Part shown: one piece after another, positions 41,601 to 53,600 of the stretch
Layout of the letters: every line of letters starts with the position of its first letter
Numbering within the stretch: the first letter of the stretch is position 1
Assembly (NCBI GenBank): GCA_903813345.2
Contig: CAIIXF020000006.1
Span: forward strand, 37,909,936 to 37,973,935
Direction of reading: 5' to 3'
Length of the DNA: 64,000 bases
Source: Owenia fusiformis
Lineage: Eukaryota; Annelida; Polychaeta; Sabellida; Oweniidae
Translations under genes and position numbers: made by a program
The notes under the pieces: model-generated
What the model was told of the DNA's origin: nothing
The model's database searches: none
The model's input: the letters and a program-made list of their open reading frames with translations, nothing else

Positions 41601-44600
41601 TACACATTTCCAAGAGGTGGGCCTGTTCATTTACTTGATGTTGACGTTTCGCTTTTCTAAGGGACTTGTCGAACCTACGTCTTGCTGCACAGAAATCTTG
41701 ACGCAATGTTTTCTTTTGTCGAGATTTGTCACTTAGCCAGATCTTCTCCCTTTCTTTAGCATAATCCCATTTTTGTTGTAGTTCATCAGACCAATATGGT
41801 TTGGCACGCTTTTTATGTTTAAATTTGACATTATTGTAATTACGTTTGTGGGGCAGTTTTAAGTCCATTTCAGAATGTACAAAGTTCATAAAATTGGAGA
41901 AAGCATCATCAATGCCTGAAATATCTTCATCAAGTGACTGTATTCTATCTAAGGTTGCTTGTAGCTGACGCTGTACATCGTCACCCATCATAAAATTGTC
42001 TAGTATCACATTAAGCTTAAATTGCCTATTTTTGTTTATTGCATTGTTTACAGCATATGGTGCAGAATTAATTGGTGGCAGGTTTATAGTACTATATATT
42101 AATGAGTGGTCAGGAATCTTCACTGGAACGTGTATATCATATTTTGAGATTGCCTCTGTCATTGTTAGTACACTGAAATCTGCCCAGCTATTTAGTTGCT
42201 ATTTAGACACGTCCATTTAGCATGCAGGTACTGGTGCTAGTTAGAAAATCAATCAGGATGTCTCCATATGCATTAGTTGTAAAATCAGAAATATGAGTAC
42301 GTAGTTGTATATGGTCCACCCCCTCAATGAAATCATTTGATTCACCACATCTGGAATTTAGGTCACCACATATGGCAAAGTATCCCAAGTTCTGATAAGC
42401 ATATATTTGATCTTGAAGACTTTGATAAAATAATTCTGCATCACTCTGCCTCAAGGAATCCATATATAATAATCTAAGATTTATCCCATACTTGAGATTT
42501 TAAGTACATACATAATACTCTAGATTTATCCCATACCTGAAATTTTAAGTACATATATAATACTCTAGATTTATCCCATGCCTGAGATTTTAAGTACATA
42601 TATAATACTCTAAGATTTATTCCATACCTGAGATTTTAAGTGCATATATAATACTCTAAGATTTATCCCATCCCTGAGATTTTAAGTACATATATAATAC
42701 TCTAAGATTTATCCCATACCTGAGATTTTAAGTGCATATATAATACTCTAAGATTTATCCTTTAACTGAAATTTTAAGTACAGAAATAATACTCTAGATT
42801 TATCCCATACCTAAGATTTTAAGTACATTCTACCTTCCAAAATTTAAAAAGTGAAGATTAACCTTAAAAATGATTTTTCAAAATCCCAAATATTCTGAAA
42901 ATACATGTACATGTATATACACATGTCAGATGCCACCTAGACGTTTATAATGGCAAGTTTGAAGAATATGTAAAGTGCTTTATGTTTAAACTGATTTTTA
43001 TAAAAAGTCACCTATTTTTGAAAAGACTGGAAAATATGCTGAAAAATGATGAAGTTTTCAATAAAGTATATCTTCATGTGTGCTAACATTTCATGTACTT
43101 TTATATGTGTCATTTTACAATTGTTGCAAGGCCTCCAAATGTATAGCAATTTTTTGATATATAAATATATGAAGGTATGTTATGATACATCCTTTCACAA
43201 TATGGCTATATCTTTAAAATTGAGGGTCATCATTTTTTGTTTTACTCGAAAAATAAGTTATCAGTGCAATCCATCCTCCGATCACAGGGCTTCAAAATCC
43301 AGAATATCTTCTTTCTTTTTACCCCCTGCGATAAGCAGTTAGCATTTCCCCAATTAAGAATTCGCAATTTGATTCGCTGTCGCAACATTGCGACAGCAAT
43401 CATGTATACATCATCGGTGCATAATTAGATCACATGATTCAGTTTTGTCGGGCGATTCCAAATTGGTTTTAGCAGGGGGAAAGAAGGAGGTACGGATCAT
43501 GGACACCAGCTTAGGAAGATGGTGCAATCATGAGTAAAAATGTGCAGATTTTATATTTTATTTTGTTTGTCTTATGTGTATATAATTTTTTTACAAAAAG
43601 TATAATGGTGATGGTGGTCTTGAGTTTGAAATTTATAAGAAATCTTTTAAAATTCAAATAGATGGCGAAAGTGGTCATGTTTCTTTATTTCAATAGCCTT
43701 TGTGTGCAAAAACATTTTTAATTAAAAAGTTGAGTTATAGAGCTATTCCCGTGGCATATGGGGTTAGGTACGAAAATCCTCGTTTTTTACGTAATTAATC
43801 CGAAGATTTCACCATTTTCCAATTAGATTGTATTTCGGCATGTTATCGGGGAATTGTCCCTCAGAAAGTCACTGAAGTTCTGACTGAATATACACTGCAC
43901 ATGCTCAGAAACTAAAGAATCTGGTTGGCTACTCAAAATATTGAAATTGCGATCCAGTGTATGCATAATTAATAGCAATTCTAAATAATTTTTGTGGAGG
44001 TTGGCTGGCATTAAAAAAGCGCACTAAAACATTACTGTATCATTTTACTTTAATGGATATCAATTAGGTTAATTAACACAACTTTTAACTTAAAATATCG
44101 TCTTGCCAGTTAACAATTTAAATAACATCACTCTAAAAGTAATCTGATCAAATCAAAGGTGGAACATTGACTGTAGTGGATGTCATCAGCTTTCATTACC
44201 TTTTATTCAGTATCAGATTTTCTTAAAATTAATCTTATCGAAGGGGCCAGCTCATTATTTCAATGTACATCATGTGATTAATTTAGTTAGGTCTTAGACC
44301 CCCCCCCCCCCTTCTAATGAAAGTCAAAATGTTGATTTGTGGACACAGTACAAGTACAACCCCTGTATAAAATATCTGCTACTGCTATAAACAACACATA
44401 TTGAATTCTCTTGCTGTGATTTTGGTTTATTTAATGATCATAGCATGGCTGTCATACCATTATAAACATTCTAAAGAACAGATTTAGTTGGGGTTTTTGG
44501 TGGGCACCGTCATTGTGAAAATGTCAGGATGCAACGAAGGAAAAGTGAATACAAAAACTGCAGAAGATGAAATCCCAGGAAACTAAAAATTAATGTCCTT

Positions 44601-47600
44601 CACCTGATTAAACCCCCTCCCAACATAATTAACTTCAGTTTTTTGACAGACATTGAAATATTGACACAGCCTGCAGCACCCATTTTATTCAAATATACAG
44701 AAACCGCTACATTATCTCTATAAGATACGTTAATGGATTTGGAAAAATGAGATCATTGATATTTCATTTTAATATCGGCATTTTGAAAGCTTTTTTTCCA
44801 AAAAAGAATTTATCTGATCTGAATATCTGATCAGATATGAATTTTAAGATGCAGAAATTTCCAAAATTATAATTGAAAAGGAGGAGTATACCCTTTTCAA
44901 TTTTTCAAGAGAAAACTTAAAAATGATTGTCTTCTATTGCTTGGTAGGTCCGAATCATTATAAACAATCATTTTATTTATTATTTTTTATTTATTTACAA
45001 TCATGTTTATTTATTATTGCAGACCTAAGCGACAGCTTTCTCCTAGATACCCAGGGCTCCATCTCCAAAAGTTCATATACGAGGAAGGTTTTATCATCTG
45101 TAAGGTGAAACCAGAGCTCGTATTGGGAGTTCTGGAGTCTGAATCCCGCGTGGCTGAAGTGGTCCTCGTCAAGAAACGTCCCGATGATATCTTCCAGAGA
45201 TGGATTGTGCATGATAATGGGTAAGTGGGTCAGAGGCTTGCTTTATTTTTTGGGTTTTTTATAGACTTTTTTTTGGTTTTTTTATAGACTTGATGGACTT
45301 GATAATTTGGCTTTCATCTGAGAAGTACATTGAAAAATACACTATATTTTAAGAATAAAAGTTTTTTTTCCAAAATATCTAAGATAACTTTTAAAGTCAT
45401 AAACATGGTAATTGAATGATAAAAACATATAATCAAACTTTGCAACTTTTGCAACTTTTTTCAAAATATCAAAAATGTATTTATTTTTCAGTATTATCCA
45501 GGCTAAACATAGTCCCCAGATGGTACTAACAGTAACCATGCCAACCAACACACGTCGTGAGGACGACTCTATGCCACTCAGTTATGTTGGGTCAACAGTA
45601 ATCCTCAGCAACAAAAAAACGACGCAATTTGGACGAAGTAACCAAATATGGCGTTATGATCCTGAAACTGGTTTTGTTCACTCGTTCTTCACAGATATCA
45701 CTGATAAAGGTGAATTTTAAGAATTTCACATATCTTAAATCCAAAATTCCTAAATCTTCGATCAAGTGCAATTTAAGTTATATCATCTAAAATTGAATAT
45801 TTATTTTGACAATCTAAAACGCTATGATAAAATTTTAATATAGATTCTCAATTTTATTTATTAAAAGTCATTCAAAGACTTCTGTTTTTAAATAAATAAA
45901 ATTCATATCACTATAAAATTGGATTGGATAAAACTGCAAAATCAGCTAAAGTGATATAAATTTTACATGGGGCCTTTAAACGGCTATTTCTTTAGGCGAT
46001 AAATAACATGTATCTCATCGTAAAACAAAAGTACAGGACTGAATTTTCAGTTTTTTCTTTCAGAGGTGACATCTGCCAACAAGGCCAATGTTTGTACATA
46101 TTCAGTAGCAGGAGCAGAGGAATTGGACCAACCTGTAAGTCAGCCATTCTTAACCCACCCACCATTTTATTGGATCTACTTATGCACTGGCGGATCGTGG
46201 GGGGGGAGGCTTGGGGGACCCAGAAAAAAAATTGGGTCCAAAAAAAATTTTGAGGCAAAAAAGGCCTTAAGGCCCCAAAAAGTGGGCCTTTTAAGGCCTT
46301 TTTTTTAATTTCAGGCCAAATTTTGAAGAAAATGGGCCCCAAAATTTCAAAATTTGGGCCCACTTTTGGGTTAAGTTTTTTCTCTGACCTGAAATTAGGG
46401 CCCCCCCCCTTGTTTGTTCCCAGATCCGCCCCTATTATGGGTTGTCATTTTCCAATCTCATTTGCACCTTGGCTTTGCGTAAAAACCTGTTTGAGACATT
46501 TCTTTGGCTATTCATTACACATGTCTCTTGCTAATTGCCATACATGCTTAGAGATATCTAACAGATATCTAATACCTAATCAAGGGGAAAGTTCAGCAGC
46601 TACAATTTTGGAAAGTTGATTGTCCTTTGCTAGCAACTGACATTGTGAAATATATATATTATTCACAATATTCAATATATAATATAACATATAATTCATA
46701 ATATACCTGAAATAATAGATAAATTACATCATTTTTCTTGTCTTTAGGGTTATATTGTCCAAATGGCTGACCAAAATAACAAAGTCCATGAGTTGATTGT
46801 TTGTTCCGCATGTGCTCGGGCCATGAGAGGGCGCCACAAGCTTGAGATGTTGCCTCATAGCGTCGACTTTGCCTGCGCTATGGGAACAGGTATGCCTAAA
46901 AAAAATATTTTAATTTAGAATTTATTTTTTAATTTAACAAAAAACAAGAATTCACCATCAACAATTAATTTTGATATAAGGGTAACTATGGTAACAATGA
47001 AATCAAATCCAAAATAAAAATAGCAATGAAAGCAATCAAAAATAAAGATACTTACACAGTAAATTAAAAAGACACAGACTGATTATTCATATATACATAA
47101 TTATTTTACAGCAAAATACATTTCTAACATTCAAAATTGAAACTGTGAATTAAAAAGCACATGATGATTATTTATCTTGTATATTTATTTATTTTACAGC
47201 AAAAGACAAAGGTTTCAAACAAATAGGTAGCTTCCAATGTTTAAATGGGAAAGTTGACCTTTCAACATTTGAGGCTGAGCACACTCTAGAAGAGTGGGAA
47301 CTACAGCTGGAAAACCTCCGCCAAGAGACCAGCGTACGTGCAATCGCCCAAGAAATATCCGCTGCCAGAGGTCCAAAGACTGTCAAAGTTTACGCCTATA
47401 AAAATGGCGAGGGCCGACTTAAAGAAGGGGAACTTCTATTTGGCTCCAGCATTTTGGGGGTAAGCTTGAACTATATATCGGATGAATATTTGATCTAACA
47501 AAATGAAGCAGAAAGATGTGACCAGTCCATCCTCCTAAGCAGGTGTCCAGAATCCGTACCTCCTTCTACCCCTGCTATAACCAATTTGGTAGTGCCCGAT

Positions 47601-50600
47601 TAAACTGATTCACGTGATCTAATTATGCGCAATGACCTGTACATGATTTCTGTCGCAGTGTTGCGACAGCCAATCAGATTGCGAGTTCTTAATTGGGGAA
47701 ATGCTAACTGCTTATCACAGGCGGTAAAAAGAAAGAATATATTCTGGATTTTGAAGCCCTGTGATTGGAGGATGTGACCAGTCACACATAACATTAAGTT
47801 GTAATCATCATCACCAAGATGATTCGTGTAAAATATTCAAAGATTAGAAATTTTACTGTTAGATTGCTGATCTGTTATCATTTTTACTTGTACAGGATAG
47901 CGCTATTGCCAGAATATGTATATTACACTTCAGTAGCTAGGACAACATTGTTGCTCAATTTGATATTATCCGATTGTAGATCCTAGACCAGTGCACCCAC
48001 AGGCTGCAGATGGCAAGTGCCGCACGTCGTATCTACACAAGTGACGGGATGATCATCCTTGACATTGATGACCTCATACAATGGGCCGTTAACAACTACA
48101 CGGAGATGATGCGGAGAGATCTCAGACGCACCAAAGAAGCAAATATGAAAAATAAAAAAGGAAAAGAAGATGGTGAGTCTTGAATGAAAAACTATGATAT
48201 AATTCAAGTTTTAACATTCATTGTGATCGATCATCAGTAATACCTAATTTGGTAATTTTTTGAATCCCGATTTCGATTGGAAAAGTAGGATGTTAGAAGA
48301 TGAAAATTCTTTTTTAATCCACACATCGAGCATATGGGATTGGGTCTGTGCCCATCTATTCACCTGTCAACACTGGTGGTACAATGTAAAACTCCCTATT
48401 TGTTGTTCCATATAAGGTCATATGCTATATTCATTTGATGTCTGTCCATAGTTACTCAGTATCTCCCGACCTGAGATCGTTCTCTTTTTCTCAAATCTTA
48501 GTTTTCAGTTTTTGAGAAATTGGCAAAAAGTAGACGACTTGGTCCTTTATTTTAACTGCTTGATTGTGTTTGTTACAGATGAAGTGTCTAAAGCATCATC
48601 GGACGAAGATGACGAGGGAGATGAAGAGAAAGATGAAATGACAGGGATGCTGGAAAAGATGAAGATGGATGCAAGAGAGGATGATGAGGCCTCAGTCACA
48701 AGTAAGATTTAAAAACAATGTAATCTTAACACTCCCAGGAGAATGTATTATAATTACAATGTAACACAATGGTCAGAAGCGTGCATTTTTTCTATATTTT
48801 GCTGTTGTTCATATTTTGTCATCCTTATATTTTCAGTGAAGTTTTGACATGATTTGAATAGTTTTGGCAAAATTTGTAAATTTTCCATGGCTATTTTGAT
48901 TTATCTCCTTGGAAATTCTTTTAATTCAAGTCTTCACTCATACGAAAATTACATGTCACTTTAAAAAGATCTTTACTACTTATCAACCAATGAAATCAAT
49001 TCTATGATTCACTTCCAGGTATGAAATCGGAGATGTCTATGGATGGACCAATGAAATCCAAGGAGAAAAAAGTCAAAACTGAGATTACATTTGTAAATAA
49101 ATCGGGAATAGATGCCAATATGTTCTGGGTGGACTATGACGGAAATCGTAAAAAGCACGGAATTTTACCAAATGGAAAAACTAAAAAGCAACGGACTTAT
49201 TTAACCCATGTGTGGGCATTTGAGGATGCAAATAACACAGATACAATATTCATTAATGGAGCCAAGTCACACAGAGTCATGGAGCAGAATCAAACAGTTC
49301 TCATACAAGGTGAGTAAAAATTGAAGTTTTATGTTTATCTTTGAAAGAATTTGTTTAATTATGAAGCGTGTAAGACTGAAAGACTGATCGATCACTGATC
49401 TATTTTTATTTAGCATTGTATAATTGCATTCTAAAGAATATAGGAACACACAACAAAACAGTTGGTTCAAAAAAGGGAACGCACCCCCCCTTCCCCCTTT
49501 GGAAGTCCATGTCCCCCTTTCCCCCTTTGAAGTCCATACCCCCCTTCCCCCTTTGGAAGTCCATGCCCCCCTTCCCCCTTTGGAAGTCCATGCCCCCCTT
49601 CCCCCTTTGGAAGTCCATACTCCCCCCTTCCCCCTTTGGAAGTCCATGCCCCCCCCTTCCCCCTTTGGAAGTCCATGAAATTAATATTTTTGCTATTCCA
49701 GGTAAGCAAAAGGCCTGGCCGTCACATCGTGGAATCATAGAAATCTACGTGACAAGTGTTGAGACGCCCAATAACTTTATATGCCAGTTAGCCAGTACAA
49801 AACAGCAACTTGAGATGTTAGTGGGGCAAATGACTCAACTGTATGAGGAGAAAAGGACAGCTGATCTTGAGGAGGCCAGTACAGATAGTGTTCGTGAAGA
49901 TGATATGACAGATGATGTAAGTCAACTGCTGTCAAATTGCATATTCAAATTTAATACATTTAAAGTTTAAAAACATTTTGTGGCATAAGTTTCAGCAGAC
50001 TTTCACAAGTGGTGACATATTGTTATAGTCTCCAGCTTTTTTGTGGATTGTGTTCAGCATTTGGTATTCAGTGTTTGGCATCTGGTAGTTTGTGTTTGAC
50101 ATCTGTAAAAAATGGCAGGTGGTGACATTTTGCATGTTAATTCATATCTATACTGACTTTGAATGCTGCATTTTTTTTATCAAAACACAATGCAATACAA
50201 TACAATAAAATACAATACAATACAGTCTAAGCTGACATGAAACAATTCATATAGAAGGTATTATCCTGCTCTCCTTCTATTTTTCATTAAATAACATAAA
50301 TTCTAAAATCTCAAATGTATTCTTGTTCTATTCTATTTCAGTTCTCTATTGTTGTTGATGATATGGTGGCAGCCAAGCATGAAGTTGGAGATGATGGTGT
50401 TGGACTCTATGATTCTATAATCTCAAATACATACTTGTTTTATTCTTTTGCAGTTCTCTATTGTTGTTGATGACATGGTGGCAGCGAAGCATGAAGTTGG
50501 AGATGATGGTGTTGGACTCTATGATTCTATAATCTCAAATGCATACTTGTTCTATTCTATTGCAGTTCTCTATTGTTGTTGATGACATGGTGGCAGCCAA

Positions 50601-53600
50601 GCATGAAGTTGGAGATGATGGTGTTGGACTCTATGATTCTATAATCTCAAATGCATATTGGTTCTATTCTATTGCAGTTCTCTATTGTTGTTGAAGACAT
50701 GGTGGCAGCCAAGCATGAAGTTGGAGATGATGTTGTTGGACTCTATGATTCTATAATCTCAAATGCATATTGGTTCTATTCTATTGCAGTTCTCTATTGT
50801 TGTTGATGACATGGTGGCAGCGAAGCATGAAGTTGGAGATGATGGTGTTGGACTCTATGATTCTATAATCTCAAATGCATACTTGTTCTATTCTATTGCA
50901 GTTCTCTATTGTTGTTGATGATATGGTGGCAGCCAAGCCTGAAGTTGGAGATGATGTTGTTGGACTCTATGATTCTATAATCTCAAATGCATACTTGTTC
51001 TATTCTATTGCAGTTCTCTATTGTTGTTGATGACATGGTGGCAGCCAAGCATGAAGTTGGAGATGATGTTGTTGGACTTTATGATTCTATAATCTCAAAT
51101 GCATACTTGTTCTATTCTATTGCAGTTCTCTATTGTTGTTGATGATATGGTGGCAGCCAAGCATGAAGTTGGAGATGATGTTGTTGGACTTTATGATTCT
51201 ATAATCTCAAATGCATATTGGTTCTATTCTTTTGCAGTTCTCTATTGTTGTTGATAATATGGTGGCAGCCAAGCATGAAGTTGGAGATGATGTTGTTGGA
51301 CTCTATGATTCTATAATCTCAAATGCATACTTGTTCTATTCTATTTCAGTTCTCTATTGTTGTTGATGATATGGTGGCAGCCAAGCATGAAGTTGGAGAT
51401 GATGTTGTTGGACTTTACGATTCTATAATCTCAAATGCATATTGGTTCTATTCTTTTGCAGTTCTCTATTGTTGTTGATAATATGGTGGCAGCCAAGCAT
51501 GAAGTTGGAGATGATGTTGTTGGACTCTATGATTCTATAATCTCAAATGCATACTTGTTCTATTCTATTGCAGTTCTCTATTGTTGTTGATGACATGGTG
51601 GCAGCCAAGCATAAAGTTGGAGATGATGTTGTTGGACTTTATGATTCTATAATCTCAAATGCATACTTGTTCTATTCTATTGCAGTTCTCTATTGTTGTT
51701 GATGACATAGTGGCAGCCAAGCATGAAGTTGGAGATGATGTTGTTGGACTTTATGATTCTATAATCTCAAATGCATACTTGTTCTATTCTATTGCAGTTC
51801 TCTATTGTTGTTGATGACATGGTGGCAGCCAAGCATAGAGTTAGAGATGATGGTGTTGGACTCTATGGTGCTATAATCTCAAATGCATACTTGTTTTATT
51901 CTATTGCAGTTCTCTATTGTTGTTGATGATATGGTGGCAGCCAAGCCTGAAGTTGGAGATGATGTTGTTGGACTCTATGATTCTATAATCTCAAATGCAT
52001 ACTTGTTTTATTCTATTGCAGTTCTCTATTGTTGTTGATGATATGGTGGCAGCCAAGCATGAAGTTGGAGATGATGGTGTTGGACTCTATGATTTTATAA
52101 TCTCAAATGCATACTTGTTCTATTCTATTGCAGTTCTCTATTGTTGTTGATGATATGGTGGCAGCCAAGCATGAAGTTGGAGATGATGGTGTTGGACTCT
52201 ATGATTCTATAATCTCAAATGCATACTTGTTCTATTCTATTGCAGTTCTCTATTGTTGTTGATGACATGGTGGCAGCCAAGCATGAAGTTGGAGATGATG
52301 GTGTTGGACTCTATGATTCTATAATCTCAAATGCATACTTGTTCTATTCTATTGCAGTTCTCTATTGTTGTTGATGACATGGTGGCAGCCAAGCATGAAG
52401 TTGGAGATGATGTTGTTGGACTCTATGATTCTATAATCTCAAATGCATATTGGTTCTATTCTATTGTAGTTCTCTATTGTTGTTGATGACATGGTGGCAG
52501 CCAAGCATGAAGTTGGAGATGATGTTGTTGGACTCTATGATTCTATAATCTCAAATGCATATTGGTTCTATTCTATTGCAGTTCTCTATTGTTGTTGATG
52601 ACATGGTGGCAGCGAAGCATGAAGTTGGAGATGATGGTGTTGGACTCTATGATTCTATAATCTCAAATGCATACTTGTTCTATTCTATTGCAGTTCTCTA
52701 TTGTTGTTGATGATATGGTGGCAGCCAAGCCTGAAGTTGGAGATGATGTTGTTGGACTCTATGATTCTATAATCTCAAATGCATACTTGTTCTATTCTAT
52801 TGCAGTTCTCTATTGTTGTTGATGACATGGTGGCAGCCAAGCATGAAGTTGGAGATGATGTTGTTGGACTCTATGATTCTATAATCTCAAATGCATACTT
52901 GTTCTATTCTATTGCAGTTCTCTATTGTTGTTGATGATATGGTGGCAGCCAAGCATGAAGTTGGAGATGATGTTGTTGGACTTTATGATTCTATAATCTC
53001 AAATGCATATTGGTTCTATTCTTTTGCAGTTCTCTATTGTTGTTGATGATATGGTGGCAGCCAAGCATGAAATTGGAGATGATGTTGTTGGACTCTATGA
53101 TTTTATAATCTGAAATGCATATTGGTTCTATTCTATTTCAGTTCTCTATTGTTGTTGATGACATTGTGGCAGCCAAGCATGAAGTTGGAGATGATGTTGT
53201 TGGACTCTATGATTCTATAATCTCAAATGCATACTTGTTCTATTCTATTGCAGTTCTATATTGTTGTTGATGACATGGTGGCAGCCAAGCCTGAAGTTGG
53301 AGATGATGTTGTTGGACTCTATGATTCTATAATCTCAAATGCATATTGGATCTATTCTATTTCAGTTCTCTATTGTTGTTGATGATATGGTGGCAGCCAA
53401 GCATGAAGTTGGAGATGATGTTGTTGGACTTTATGATTCTATAATCTCAAATGCATACTTGTTCTATTCTATTTTAGTTCTCTATTGTTGTTGATGATAT
53501 GGTGGCAGCCAAGCATGAAGTTGGAGATGATGTTGTTGGACTCTATGATTCTATAATCTCAAATGCATACTTGTTCTATTCTATTGCAGTTCTCTATTGT

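Larger units (their letters stand above)
37920..42463 (-). mobile_element. Decayed non-LTR retrotransposon (LINE), 5' truncated, interrupted
   Basis: Read on the minus strand from 42463 down: endonuclease C-terminal half (GDLNSR, then PDHSLI), linker, reverse transcriptase (FRQKRS, GLKQGC, AYADD near 40450), post-RT region (INKDKTKIMHFRPKN, YKYLGLYF), and a C-terminal CTCG..DERH..L.C zinc motif near 38110-38180. Frames are broken at several points, and a 136-bp internal duplication lies at 41091-41360. The endonuclease start is missing and replaced by a minisatellite. The clade is not assigned. Confidence 0.85.
25289..45022. other. 19.7-kb intron hosting nested genes and mobile elements
   Basis: It lies between coding exons 24 (ends AA) and 25 (starts A, making Lys). 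It contains three minus-strand intronless genes, a broken LINE, MITEs and tandem arrays. The rest (for example 44050-44990) is AT-rich with nothing recognisable. Confidence 0.8.

Noticed and set aside
25289-45022. Splitting the doublecortin gene into two genes at the 19.7-kb intron
   Set aside because: Exon 24 ends with two bases that exon 25 completes in frame, and the trefoil domain continues. No stop with polyA and no new start codon was seen. cDNA would be decisive.
49267-49738. Gly- or Pro-rich frames on both strands
   Set aside because: All derive from the 27-bp minisatellite.
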